DNA of 33,702 bases from a virus. A program made the translations under genes and the position numbers. Below the pieces are notes generated by a model that ran no database searches, was not told the origin of the DNA, and saw only the letters and a list, made by a program, of their open reading frames with translations. Where the stretch lies: IMG/VR virus record IMGVR_UViG_3300027759_000024, positions 1 to 33,702 of that record. One strand, given 5' to 3'. Below are positions 12,724 to 19,083 of the stretch, one piece after another (position 1 is the stretch's first letter; every line of letters starts with the position of its first letter).

Positions 12724-12739
12724 GCGGGATGTTCCCCGC
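12724..12739 (+). other. Hairpin at predicted 5' end of second early transcript
   Basis: GCGGG (12724-12728) and CCCGC (12735-12739) pair around six bases, beginning exactly at the predicted transcription start. This repeats the arrangement at 9632-9647. Confidence 0.5.
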
Positions 12740-12762
12740 TAACCTTAATGAAAGTTTTCACC

Positions 12763-12978
12763 ATGAAATTCTGCATCAACTGCAAGCATTTTTCCCCAGC
12801 GAAAGATGACCCCAACCATCTCTACGCGAGATGCTCTCGCAACCAACCCATCTCCCTAGTAACAGGCATCCACCAACGGGACACCATGTCCTTTTGCTCT
12901 GTCGCCCGTATGTCTGGCGACCACAAGTGCGGCGTGGACGGTATCCACTACGAAGAGCAGGAGGCTGCCCATGTCTGA
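12763..12978 (+). CDS. Small Cys-rich protein, possible zinc binder
   Basis: The 71-residue protein begins MKFCINCKHFSP with a C-x2-C pair (C4, C7), then C24, C45 and C56, enough ligands for one zinc site. Similar Cys-rich small proteins starting KFCxNCKHF occur in phages and prophages; function is not known. The ATG at 12763 is preferred over the one at 12748 because it matches the usual family start and has GAAAG upstream, although both sites are weak. It overlaps the exonuclease gene by eight bases and leads the recombination module. Confidence 0.65.
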   Translation: MKFCINCKHFSPAKDDPNHLYARCSRNQPISLVTGIHQRDTMSFCSVARMSGDHKCGVDGIHYEEQEAAHV

Positions 12979-13870
12979 TTTCTCACCCGAAACCCGTAAC
13001 AGTGCCTGGTGGTCAGGCGACAGCCGCCTAGCCGCCCAAGGCAGGGCTAACGAAGCCATCCTGGTCAAGCAGGGCAAGATGGAACGCCCAGACCTGTCCG
13101 GCATAGAGGCCGTGCAGATGGGGCATGTCATGGAACCCGTTATAGGGCAACTGGCACAGCAGAAGCTGGGCGTGGAGCTACAGAAGATAGAGCAGTCCTA
13201 CACGCACAAGACAGAGCCTTGGCTCAAATCACACTTTGACTTTGTTGGAAGGGGTAATGATGGTCAAGCATTTCTGGTGGAAGCTAAGAACTACAACGCA
13301 GGCACACGCAACAAGTTTGACGTTGAAGCTGGACTTATGCCTGCTGCTGACCTTTCTCAGCTTGTCCACGAAGCCACTGTTTTCGGGGTGGAGAAGGTTT
13401 ACCTGGCAGTCCTTTTCGGTGGTCAGGAGTTTGTACTCATTCCTCAGACCATCACTGAGGAGATGAAGCAGACGCATGTGCAGGAGATGGCAAAGCTGTG
13501 GGCACATGTCCAAGCAGGGACAGCCCTGCCGCCGGAGACTAGCGACCAAGCACGGGCACTCTACCCAGTATCGCAGGAAGGGCTGAAAACAGCCTCACAG
13601 AGCGTAGAACAGGCTGCGGCAATACTGGCAGACATCAAGGCCAAGATAAAGGCTCTAGAGGCGCAGGAAGACCAACTAGCCACTATGCTGCAAGGCTACC
13701 TAGCAGACAGCGACACGCTGGTAACAGTGGACGGGCGGGTGCTGGCTACTTGGAAGTCTGCCAAACCCAGCATGAAGTTCGACAGCAAGCTGTTTGCCAG
13801 TGCTATGCCGGACATCTACCGCCAGTTCACAGTCAGCTCCCCAGGCTCACGCCGTTTCCTTTTGAAGTGA
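12971..13870 (+). CDS. YqaJ-type (lambda exonuclease fold) recombination exonuclease
   Basis: The 299-residue protein carries the active-site layout of the YqaJ/lambda exonuclease branch of PD-(D/E)XK nucleases: E55 in GHVMEPVIG, D90 in SHFDFVG, and the E104-x-K106 pair in FLVEAKNYN, followed by LSQLVHEATVFG and a strand VYLAVLFGG. A coiled-coil-like segment follows at about 210-245. The C-terminal YRQFTVSSPGSRRFLLK is typical of the family. These enzymes resect double-stranded DNA ends 5' to 3', making single strands for an annealing protein. The RecT-like gene lies two genes downstream, as expected for a two-component recombinase. AGGAGG precedes the start. Confidence 0.9.
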   Translation: MSDFSPETRNSAWWSGDSRLAAQGRANEAILVKQGKMERPDLSGIEAVQMGHVMEPVIGQLAQQKLGVELQKIEQSYTHKTEPWLKSHFDFVGRGNDGQAFLVEAKNYNAGTRNKFDVEAGLMPAADLSQLVHEATVFGVEKVYLAVLFGGQEFVLIPQTITEEMKQTHVQEMAKLWAHVQAGTALPPETSDQARALYPVSQEGLKTASQSVEQAAAILADIKAKIKALEAQEDQLATMLQGYLADSDTLVTVDGRVLATWKSAKPSMKFDSKLFASAMPDIYRQFTVSSPGSRRFLLK

Positions 13871-13878
13871 GGTTCACC

Positions 13879-14097
13879 ATGTTATTTTTTCAAGACGATA
13901 AAGACAAGCTCAAGCTAGAGCTAGACACCATTAACCGCAAGCTAGATGAGTTGAAGGGGATGCAGGAATATCAGCAGACATTGATAGACCAATGGGCCAT
14001 GGGCATCCGCATGGTCATGGACAAATACCCGCACGGGTCTAAGAAGGACGGGACACCCCGCGCTAAACCAGGGAGGAAACCCCGTGAGCAGCGTTGA
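13879..14097 (+). CDS. Small coiled-coil protein in recombination module
   Basis: The 72-residue protein has a heptad-like charged helix (DKDKLKLELDTINRKLDELKGMQEYQQTLIDQ) and a basic Pro/Gly/Lys/Arg tail (DGTPRAKPGRKPREQR) that looks like a DNA- or RNA-contacting tail. It sits between the exonuclease and the annealing protein and is likely to form dimers or to bridge recombination proteins (inference). The ATG at 13879 follows GTGAGGTTCACC, an acceptable ribosome binding site. Confidence 0.65.
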   Translation: MLFFQDDKDKLKLELDTINRKLDELKGMQEYQQTLIDQWAMGIRMVMDKYPHGSKKDGTPRAKPGRKPREQR

Positions 14098-14170
14098 CCT
14101 AGCCGTGTATGTCATGGCAATCAGCAGTGTCATTGACACAGTTTTAACCCTTATGGAGAAGTTCTTATGA
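14084..14170 (+). CDS. 28-residue hydrophobic peptide ORF coupled to RecT gene
   Basis: A GTG start lies seven bases after GGGAGG and opens a 28-residue frame (SSVDLAVYVMAISSVIDTVLTLMEKFL) that overlaps the previous gene by 14 bases and ends by ATGA on the annealing-protein ATG. It is amphipathic to hydrophobic and could be a membrane peptide or merely a coupling element that delivers ribosomes to the RecT-like gene. Short length keeps confidence low. Confidence 0.4.
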   Translation: MSSVDLAVYVMAISSVIDTVLTLMEKFL

Positions 14171-14922
14171 GTACCGCATTAGTGCCAGTGGCAGATATAG
14201 AGAAGATGGCAGTTGCCATAGCCAAGTCAAAGATGTTTGGCATGAAGACAGCAGATGAGGCTTTTGCTCTCATGTTGATAGCACAGGCAGAGGGTATGCA
14301 CCCTGCTATCGCTGCCCGTGACTACCATGTCATACAGGGCCGTCCTACGCTGAAAGCAGATGCCATGCTTGCCCGTTTCCAGAATGCGGGCGGCAAGGTG
14401 CAGTGGGATGTCTACACAGACGCAGAGGTCACAGGGACGTTCTCGCACCCGCAAGGCGGCTCTCTGAAGCTCACGTGGACGTTTGCCCAAGCCAAGTCTA
14501 TTGGCCTCACGGGTAAGGACAACTGGAAGAACTATCCCCGCGCAATGTTGCGTGCCCGCTGTATCTCAGAAGGTATCCGTACTGTGTATCCAGGCTGTGT
14601 GGTGGGCACGTACACCGCAGAAGAGCTAGAGGAAATCCCGAAGCCTAAAGACATGGGCATGGTGGAGGAAGTGGCTGCGGTGGTGGAGGAGGTCAAGACT
14701 GTGCCGGACGGGGCTTTCAAGCTCTACGTGCCTGGCAACAATGAACCCTACGATGCCCTGCACACTGAGGAAGAGTGGCTGACTGCCTACAACGACATGG
14801 TGGAGCGCATCAAGAACAGCAACAAGATGGATGCCATGCAGAAGGCTGCGAAGCTGGATGGCCTCAAGGCTTGCAATCTGGACATGTTGGATTACGTAAC
14901 ACCTTTGAAGGAGACTGTATGA
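14167..14922 (+). CDS. RecT-like single-strand annealing protein
   Basis: The 251-residue protein matches RecT-type annealing proteins in layout. An N-terminal helical region (FGMKTADEAFALMLIAQAEGMHPAIAARDYHVIQGRPTLKADAML) is followed by strands (KVQWDVYTDAEVTGTFSHP, SLKLTWTFAQAKSIGL), the segment NWKNYPRAMLRARCISEGIRTVYPG and an acidic C-terminus. RecT proteins coat single-stranded DNA left by a partner exonuclease and anneal it to complementary strands. The YqaJ-type exonuclease is encoded just upstream. Its start overlaps the preceding small frame by ATGA, and it overlaps the next gene the same way. Confidence 0.88.
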   Translation: MSTALVPVADIEKMAVAIAKSKMFGMKTADEAFALMLIAQAEGMHPAIAARDYHVIQGRPTLKADAMLARFQNAGGKVQWDVYTDAEVTGTFSHPQGGSLKLTWTFAQAKSIGLTGKDNWKNYPRAMLRARCISEGIRTVYPGCVVGTYTAEELEEIPKPKDMGMVEEVAAVVEEVKTVPDGAFKLYVPGNNEPYDALHTEEEWLTAYNDMVERIKNSNKMDAMQKAAKLDGLKACNLDMLDYVTPLKETV

Positions 14923-15227
14923 GTAACGCGCACCGCGAGATGCCAGGGTCAGGAGTGGCCTACTGGGAGACAGAGAAGAAGTCCGACAAAGGGCCGGACT
15001 ACAAGGGCTTCCTAGTCCTAGAGATGGACTACAAGGCTGGCGAGAAGCTGAAGGTGGCTATGTGGTTGAAAGACACTGCACAGGGCAACACCCTGCTGTC
15101 TATCAAAGAGGACAACTGGCTCAAGCGTAAGAAGCTGGAACAGGAAGCACCTGTAGAGGTCACCCCTGCCTACCGCCGTGCCCCGCCCCGCAGGGGGCAG
15201 GACGATGATTCGGATTTACCTTTTTAG
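14919..15227 (+). CDS. Small protein with SSB-like acidic C-terminal tail
   Basis: The 102-residue protein has a beta-rich core (YKGFLVLEMDYKAGEKLKVAMWLKDTAQGNTLLSIKEDNW), a basic stretch (AYRRAPPRRGQ) and ends DDDSDLPF. The end closely resembles the acidic tip of bacterial SSB (DDDIPF), which recruits repair and replication proteins. It overlaps the RecT-like gene by ATGA. A single-strand-binding or recombination accessory role is therefore likely, although an OB fold cannot be confirmed by eye. The long upstream reading (from 14775) is in the wrong frame for the RecT gene and has no start signal. Confidence 0.7.
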   Translation: MSNAHREMPGSGVAYWETEKKSDKGPDYKGFLVLEMDYKAGEKLKVAMWLKDTAQGNTLLSIKEDNWLKRKKLEQEAPVEVTPAYRRAPPRRGQDDDSDLPF

Positions 15228-15320
15228 TCAGAACGGGGGAAAGCGGATGCTGGGCGGTTTCGCCCGTGAACGCCAACAGTAAAGCGTTGGATACCCAGTG
15301 CAGCGAGTACCCCACCATAT
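15228..15320 (+). other. Structured 93-base gap
   Basis: Two hairpins are visible: GGGCG-GTTT-CGCCC (15252-15265) and AACGC/GCGTT (15269-15273 and 15284-15288). No T-run follows either. An 11-codon frame (MLGGFARERQQ, 15247-15282) with GGGGGAAAGCGG just upstream spans the first hairpin. It may be an attenuator-like leader for the downstream gene, which has no Shine-Dalgarno sequence. Confidence 0.35.
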
Positions 15321-15641
15321 ATGGCAAAAGAATCACCAACATCTAGGACGCTGGAAGTCCTGCGAGAGCAGGGCTACACAGTAGCGATAGTGGAGAAGTG
15401 GAACCCACACGCCAGGATACGACAAGACCTTTTCGGGTTTATCGACATCCTAGCTATCAAACGGGATGAGACTCTTGCTGTGCAGGCAACTGCCAGCGGT
15501 GTCTCTGACCGATTGAAAAAGATTATGGCTAGTGACCTTTTACCGAAAGTGAGGGAAGCAGGATGGAAGATACAGATTTGGGGGTGGAGAAAGTCGAGCG
15601 TGACAAAGAAGTGGGTCTTGAGGATATTAGACGTCTCATGA
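15321..15641 (+). CDS. PD-(D/E)XK-like nuclease family protein with altered core
   Basis: The 106-residue protein (TLEVLREQGYTVAIVEKWNPHARIRQDLFGFIDILAIKRDETLAVQATA) follows the layout of small phage proteins related to PD-(D/E)XK nucleases: helix, R-x-D-L-F-G-F, the core acid (D42) and a second strand. In place of the usual E-x-K it has Q55-A-T57, as do other members of this phage group. It may be a structure-specific nuclease using a variant active site, or a non-catalytic DNA-binding relative. It ends by ATGA on a downstream start. No ribosome binding site precedes the ATG. Confidence 0.6.
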   Translation: MAKESPTSRTLEVLREQGYTVAIVEKWNPHARIRQDLFGFIDILAIKRDETLAVQATASGVSDRLKKIMASDLLPKVREAGWKIQIWGWRKSSVTKKWVLRILDVS

Positions 15642-15712
15642 GAGATTCCTACCAGCAGGGCTTTATGGACGCTGTGGCCTGGATGCAGAGGCCAGAAGGA
15701 GAGATTCAATGA
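15563..15712 (+). CDS. Small helical protein overlapping the nuclease-like gene
   Basis: A 49-residue frame opens at ATG 15563, after AGGGAAGC, in a different frame from the nuclease-like gene, and runs past its stop by 71 bases. Its product (EDTDLGVEKVERDKEVGLEDIRRLMRDSYQQGFMDAVAWMQRPEGE) is a charged helical protein; the YQQGFMDAV segment is typical of small phage proteins. A shorter 24-residue version could start at 15638. The stop overlaps the next ATG. Confidence 0.5.
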   Translation: MEDTDLGVEKVERDKEVGLEDIRRLMRDSYQQGFMDAVAWMQRPEGEIQ

Positions 15713-15828
15713 ACGATGAAGACAGCGGCGGTGACTTTTTTGTAGACCTACTAAAGACGGTCATTGCCCTATTACTTTTTATGATTTTTGTTACCGTGAT
15801 TGGTAGCATTGTGTGGGGACTAACATGA
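15709..15828 (+). CDS. 39-residue single-span membrane protein
   Basis: A short acidic N-terminus (NDEDSGGD) precedes one hydrophobic segment of about 26 residues (FFVDLLKTVIALLLFMIFVTVIGSIVWG). ATGA overlaps on both sides and GGAGAG upstream support translation. Function is unknown. Confidence 0.55.
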   Translation: MNDEDSGGDFFVDLLKTVIALLLFMIFVTVIGSIVWGLT

Positions 15829-16277
15829 AAGATGCAGAGGACGAAGCGTTCGATGACCTTGCAAAGCGGCAGGGTGATTGGGGCGGTGGCTTTCAGGCCA
15901 AGCGTGCGGCGGCTGCGGACAAGTTGCAAGAGCCAGTGCAGGAGCCATGCATGAACGAAGAATTGTCTTGCGTATACAAAGCAACAACTAAGAAAGGCGA
16001 AGTCGCGCATTTTGGTGAGTATTCATCAGCAAAGGCATGGGCTGGATTTGGGAAAGTAGAACAAGTTCCGTTAAAAACGCTGGTGGTTATTGAAAAATCT
16101 GCAAAGCCTTGTGGCACTTGTGAAGCATTGGCTCGTACTGTAATGCTTGACCAAACAAGCCACGACGCACAACGCTCTTGGGTAGGGCTGACAGCAGAAG
16201 AAACATCAGGCTTCACTCAACATGAAATGACTGTGGTGAAGTACGTTAGCAAAGTTTTACAGGAGAAAAATACATGA
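15825..16277 (+). CDS. Mosaic small phage protein with Cys-containing middle
   Basis: The 150-residue protein reads as three pieces. The N-terminus (EDEAFDDLAKRQGDWGGGFQAKRAAAADKLQEP) and the C-terminus (RSWVGLTAEETSGF ... KVLQEKNT) are segments that recur separately in small proteins of other phages. The middle (CVYKATTKKGEVAHFGEYSSAKAWAGFG) looks unrelated to either. By eye the bases from about 15950 to 16270 are AT-richer than the flanks, which would fit a recently acquired middle. The ATG at 15825 overlaps the preceding stop and is preferred over a GTG at 15813. Function is unknown. Confidence 0.65.
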   Translation: MKDAEDEAFDDLAKRQGDWGGGFQAKRAAAADKLQEPVQEPCMNEELSCVYKATTKKGEVAHFGEYSSAKAWAGFGKVEQVPLKTLVVIEKSAKPCGTCEALARTVMLDQTSHDAQRSWVGLTAEETSGFTQHEMTVVKYVSKVLQEKNT

Positions 16278-17020
16278 CAGACAAGAAACACATTTTCGTA
16301 GCCACCCCTATGTATGGTGGCATGTGCAGCGGCTACTTCACCAACAGCCTTATTGCTATGACCAACGTGATGAAACAGGTGGGGTGGGACATGTCCTTCT
16401 CTTCCATGTTCAATGAGTCGCTGATACAGCGGGGCAGAAATGCGCTGGCTCACCAGTTTCTAAAAACACCCTGCACCCACCTGATGTTCATAGACGCAGA
16501 CATCAAGTTTGACCCAGCACACATCCCCGCTATGGTGGACGCTGACGTAGACATCATCTGCGGCATCTACCCTAAGAAGGAAATCAACTGGCACGGGGTC
16601 GAGAAGGCCGTGAAAGAGGGCGTGGAGGTGGACAAGCTGGCTACCCGCACTGGTAGCCTGGTTGTGAACCTTGTGGACTACACAGGCTCTGTGACCGTGC
16701 CAGAGAACCAGCCTGTGGAAATATGGAACGGTGGCACAGGATTCATGCTTATCAAGCGGGAAGTGCTGGAAGGCATGGCAGACAAGGTGTCTAGCTACGT
16801 CAACGATGTGACCATCATGGGTGGCAACATAGGCGACAACCGTATCGTGGAATACTTTGCTTGCAGCATCGAACCAGGCACAGAACGCCTGCTGTCAGAG
16901 GACTACCACTTCTGCTACATGGCTCGGAAGAACGGCTACAAGGTCTGGGCAGCACCGTGGGTGCGTTTGGGGCATTTGGGCAGCTACTTGTTTGAGGGCG
17001 GCTTGCTGCCTGCGCCTTAA
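16274..17020 (+). CDS. Phage GT-A glycosyltransferase
   Basis: The 248-residue protein has FVATPMYGGMCSGYF at the N-terminus, then FNESLIQRGRNALAHQFL, the DxD motif at residues 74-76 (MFIDADIKFD), ICGIYPKKEINW, IWNGGTGFMLIKREVL and LSEDYHFCYMARKNGYKVW. This is the layout of a GT-A family common in tailed phages that transfers sugars from nucleotide donors. No membrane segments are visible. It is the last gene of the rightward operon and overlaps the preceding gene by ATGA. Its stop overlaps the stop of the convergent gene at 17017. Target unknown; early expression suggests a host substrate or preparation of virion glycosylation. Confidence 0.85.
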   Translation: MTDKKHIFVATPMYGGMCSGYFTNSLIAMTNVMKQVGWDMSFSSMFNESLIQRGRNALAHQFLKTPCTHLMFIDADIKFDPAHIPAMVDADVDIICGIYPKKEINWHGVEKAVKEGVEVDKLATRTGSLVVNLVDYTGSVTVPENQPVEIWNGGTGFMLIKREVLEGMADKVSSYVNDVTIMGGNIGDNRIVEYFACSIEPGTERLLSEDYHFCYMARKNGYKVWAAPWVRLGHLGSYLFEGGLLPAP

Positions 17021-17160
17021 CGCTTGGCAGTCTTGGCAGAACGCTTGAAAGCCTTGGCGGTAGGGTAACCCCTCTGCCCTGGCTTCTTAGCTGGCAGGCC
17101 AGCCTTCCGGCGCTTGTTGATGTTGTAGTACAGCCCGCGCTTTGCTTTCGGTGTTTTCAT
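17017..17160 (-). CDS. 47-residue very basic protein, last gene of late operon
   Basis: The product (KTPKAKRGLYYNINKRRKAGLPAKKPGQRGYPTAKAFKRSAKTAKR) is Lys/Arg-rich. Sequences of the form RGLYxNINxKRxAGLPxKKPGxxGYP are frequent small proteins in tailed phage genomes, function unknown; DNA compaction in the head or nucleic-acid binding is plausible. The ATG overlaps the upstream stop (ATGA). Its stop codon shares bases with the stop of the opposing glycosyltransferase gene. Confidence 0.7.
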   Translation of the reverse strand: MKTPKAKRGLYYNINKRRKAGLPAKKPGQRGYPTAKAFKRSAKTAKR

Positions 17161-17384
17161 CTGCATCCCCAGCGTTTACGTGCGGCACGACCTCTTTCTC
17201 CAGTCCAATTTTTTGACCTACTGCAGAAAGACTTGTGGCGTGGGCCAGACTTTTGAGGAGCCTTGAGGTTGCTGCCAGTAGCACGGTTGTACTTCTTGCG
17301 GCCCTTCTCTGTCAAGCCACCGCCCTTCTTGACAGACTGCTTCTCTCCTCTGCCAACAGAGAGCTTCACATTCTTCTTAGGCAA
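17157..17384 (-). CDS. Basic phage protein with TTG start (DUF6321-like)
   Basis: The 75-residue basic protein contains KLSVGRGEKQSVKKGGGLTEKGRKKYNRATGSNLKAPQ, resembling a small phage family I associate with DUF6321 (name not checked), and ends RGRAARKRWGCR. The start codon is TTG; AAGGAG with a six-base spacer lies in front, and the family usually begins PKK at this point, so the TTG start is convincing. It overlaps the endolysin stop by eight bases. Function is unknown; likely a nucleic-acid-binding or virion protein. Confidence 0.7.
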   Translation of the reverse strand: MPKKNVKLSVGRGEKQSVKKGGGLTEKGRKKYNRATGSNLKAPQKSGPRHKSFCSRSKNWTGERGRAARKRWGCR

Positions 17385-17793
17385 TTTTGGCTCCTTGTTG
17401 TAGTTGAGCCAGGGTCAGTCCACCAGTGTATTGAAAGTGAGGGTACTCTTTGAACGTCTTCCAATCGCCAGCCCACTCTAGGCCGCAGGACTTGCCTATC
17501 TCACCCACCTGTTTCCACACGGCTTGGTCATCCCAGACCGCTTTCCCATTAACAAGAGGAACGACATCCAGAGCGCAGCGGTGGTTATGCCATGACTGCC
17601 CTGCCTTGGCTCTGGTGACGATGTTCCCAGGGGTTGTCCGGCCTTGTGCGTAGAGTGCGTCTTGGCTCTCGCTGTCGCGGTAGGTAGAGGTCACCAGCAA
17701 GTCGATACCCTTGGCCTTGGCGGCTGCAATAAAGGCTTCTGCCCGCTGCTTGGCGGGCGGTGCTAAGTCATCCAAGCTGCGGGAGTTAATCAT
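17377..17793 (-). CDS. Endolysin, M15-type peptidase
   Basis: The 138-residue protein has the zinc-peptidase motifs of the M15 (VanY/Ply-type) family: S67-W68-H69 ... A74-L75-D76 in SWHNHRCALDV, and H119 in EYPHFQY. H69 (or H71), D76 and H119 would bind zinc. LLVTSTYRDSESQDALYAQGR is the expected substrate-binding segment. Such enzymes cut peptide cross-links in peptidoglycan. No cell-wall-binding domain is present, which fits a Gram-negative host. No signal peptide is seen, so it should rely on the holin gene directly upstream, whose stop overlaps its start. Confidence 0.88.
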   Translation of the reverse strand: MINSRSLDDLAPPAKQRAEAFIAAAKAKGIDLLVTSTYRDSESQDALYAQGRTTPGNIVTRAKAGQSWHNHRCALDVVPLVNGKAVWDDQAVWKQVGEIGKSCGLEWAGDWKTFKEYPHFQYTGGLTLAQLQQGAKIA

Positions 17794-18197
17794 TTGGAAG
17801 CCACGCCCTGTATCTTCTCAGCGGTACGCATACCGCCTAGGCCAAGCATCCCCAGCAGCAGCGGCATCATCGTGCCCGTGTCCATAGCAGGGAACTTGAC
17901 GGGGTGACCGTAGAGCGCAGAACCCCACTCAGCGAGAGGGCCGACAACGAACTGCACGGCAAAGCCTGCGCCGCATATCCATCCTATAGCTGGTCGCCAG
18001 CCGGAGACAAAGACAGACGGGTTAGCCGCCTCTACCTTGTTGATTTCCATTTGTCCGGCAATCTGGGCAAGCTCACCTGACTGCTGTAGCTTGAAGAGTT
18101 CTAGCTTGGCTGCTGCCTGCTGTGCAGGGTCAGGCCACACACGGTCAATGACCTTGCCGCCAATGTCTAGCAGTGCTGATAGTGGGTCAAGCGCCAT
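17790..18197 (-). CDS. Holin, 3TM gene-transfer-agent type
   Basis: The 135-residue protein has an N-terminal amphipathic region (DPLSALLDIGGKVIDRVWPDPAQQAAAKLELFKLQQ), then SGWRPAIGWICGAGFAVQFVVGPL (about residues 65-88) and MMPLLLGMLGLGGMRTAEK near the C-terminus. This is the layout of the GTA-type 3TM holin family, including the conserved SGWRP-x-x-GW segment. Holins open the inner membrane at a set time and let the endolysin out. AGGAGAAACAA precedes the start, and the gene overlaps the endolysin. Confidence 0.85.
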   Translation of the reverse strand: MALDPLSALLDIGGKVIDRVWPDPAQQAAAKLELFKLQQSGELAQIAGQMEINKVEAANPSVFVSGWRPAIGWICGAGFAVQFVVGPLAEWGSALYGHPVKFPAMDTGTMMPLLLGMLGLGGMRTAEKIQGVASK

Positions 18198-18438
18198 TTG
18201 TTTCTCCTACTTTTACCTCATCCATGTGGCTACCAACTTTTAAGCCACTGAGCCAGCCAATGAGTCCACCAACAATGGTCTGAAAAGCAGGGCCAATGAT
18301 TTCAAAAATCTTAGTGTTGTCCACTTCTTTGACAAACAAGCCGTGGACAAGCGCACCGATAAGGACAACGACAACGGAACACAAAGTGGCGGTCACCATC
18401 ATTGTGACCCAGTAAATCAGTCTGTCTTTTGCATCCAT
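18187..18438 (-). CDS. Two-span membrane protein, possible second holin or antiholin
   Basis: The 83-residue protein has two hydrophobic segments (about residues 9-36 and 45-66: LIYWVTMMVTATLCSVVVVLIGALVHGLF and IIGPAFQTIVGGLIGWLSGLKVG) with short charged ends. Its position next to the 3TM holin and endolysin makes a lysis role likely, as a second holin or as an antiholin that sets timing. The ATG at 18438 shares a base with the upstream stop (TGATG). Confidence 0.65.
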   Translation of the reverse strand: MDAKDRLIYWVTMMVTATLCSVVVVLIGALVHGLFVKEVDNTKIFEIIGPAFQTIVGGLIGWLSGLKVGSHMDEVKVGETNGA

Positions 18439-18722
18439 CACTTTGCCTTTTCGTACAGCTTCTCTATCTTTGTCCTGATAGCAATAGTGTCGGCAGTGCC
18501 TACTGCTTGCGCCAGATTGTTGTAAATCGTAGCCAACTGCTCTTTAGTGCAGCTTGGGCCTGAGTCATCCAGCCACTCAACAATTCTTTCATGGCGCTCT
18601 TTCGGGTCGTGAATTGAGTACGCTATGTTGGCAAAGTCAGATACGCTGCATTCCTTCTTAGAGGTAGCACCCCACAGGATGCCACCCACAAACACCAGCA
18701 GGAATACATGTGCCTGCTTCAT
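18438..18722 (-). CDS. Exported small protein of the lysis cassette
   Basis: The 94-residue protein starts with a hydrophobic signal (KQAHVFLLVFVGGILWGATS), probably cleaved or kept as an anchor. A helical periplasmic part follows, with two cysteines (KKECSVSDF, GPSCTKEQL) that could form a disulfide. A spanin or antiholin-like role is possible given the neighbouring lysis genes, but it has no clear lipobox and no typical spanin pair, so the role is open. The start has only a weak ribosome binding site. Confidence 0.6.
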   Translation of the reverse strand: MKQAHVFLLVFVGGILWGATSKKECSVSDFANIAYSIHDPKERHERIVEWLDDSGPSCTKEQLATIYNNLAQAVGTADTIAIRTKIEKLYEKAK

Positions 18723-18728
18723 TCATTG

Positions 18729-19082
18729 TCAGAAACCCTCACCAGGGGTGAAGTAGCACTCAGACGCAGCGGCTCCGATAAACGCAACGTACAGCGGGTT
18801 AGAGGGGCCAAACTGATAGGGCACGGTAAAAATCTTAATGCTTCCAGGCACAGACACCAAGGCGTATTGTGGGCTGGCGTTAGCAGGCGCGGTGACGGTT
18901 ACGGCAGAGTTGGCGCTAACCAAAAAGTAGACGGGTTGACCGCCAGTACCAGTGGGTTGATGGTTGGCAACGCAAATCTGATTGCAAGGGCCATCGGGAG
19001 TGATGGTGACGGTTTGGGAGGCCGTAGTGGCATTGGCCTTGTACGTCTTGCCCATAGCCTGGAAAGCAATGTTGTTAGCCAT
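18729..19082 (-). CDS. Beta-rich small protein, probable virion component
   Basis: The 117-residue protein is Thr/Ala/Val-rich with short beta strands (GKTYKANATTASQTVTITPDGPCNQICVANHQPTGTGGQPVYFLVSANSAVTVTAPANASPQY) and resembles small decoration or fibre-associated proteins. The ATG at 19082 has AAGGTG seven bases upstream; an upstream in-frame start lacks support. It lies between the lysis genes and the ejection-type proteins. Function is inferred only from composition. Confidence 0.55.
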   Translation of the reverse strand: MANNIAFQAMGKTYKANATTASQTVTITPDGPCNQICVANHQPTGTGGQPVYFLVSANSAVTVTAPANASPQYALVSVPGSIKIFTVPYQFGPSNPLYVAFIGAAASECYFTPGEGF

Positions 19083-19083
19083 A

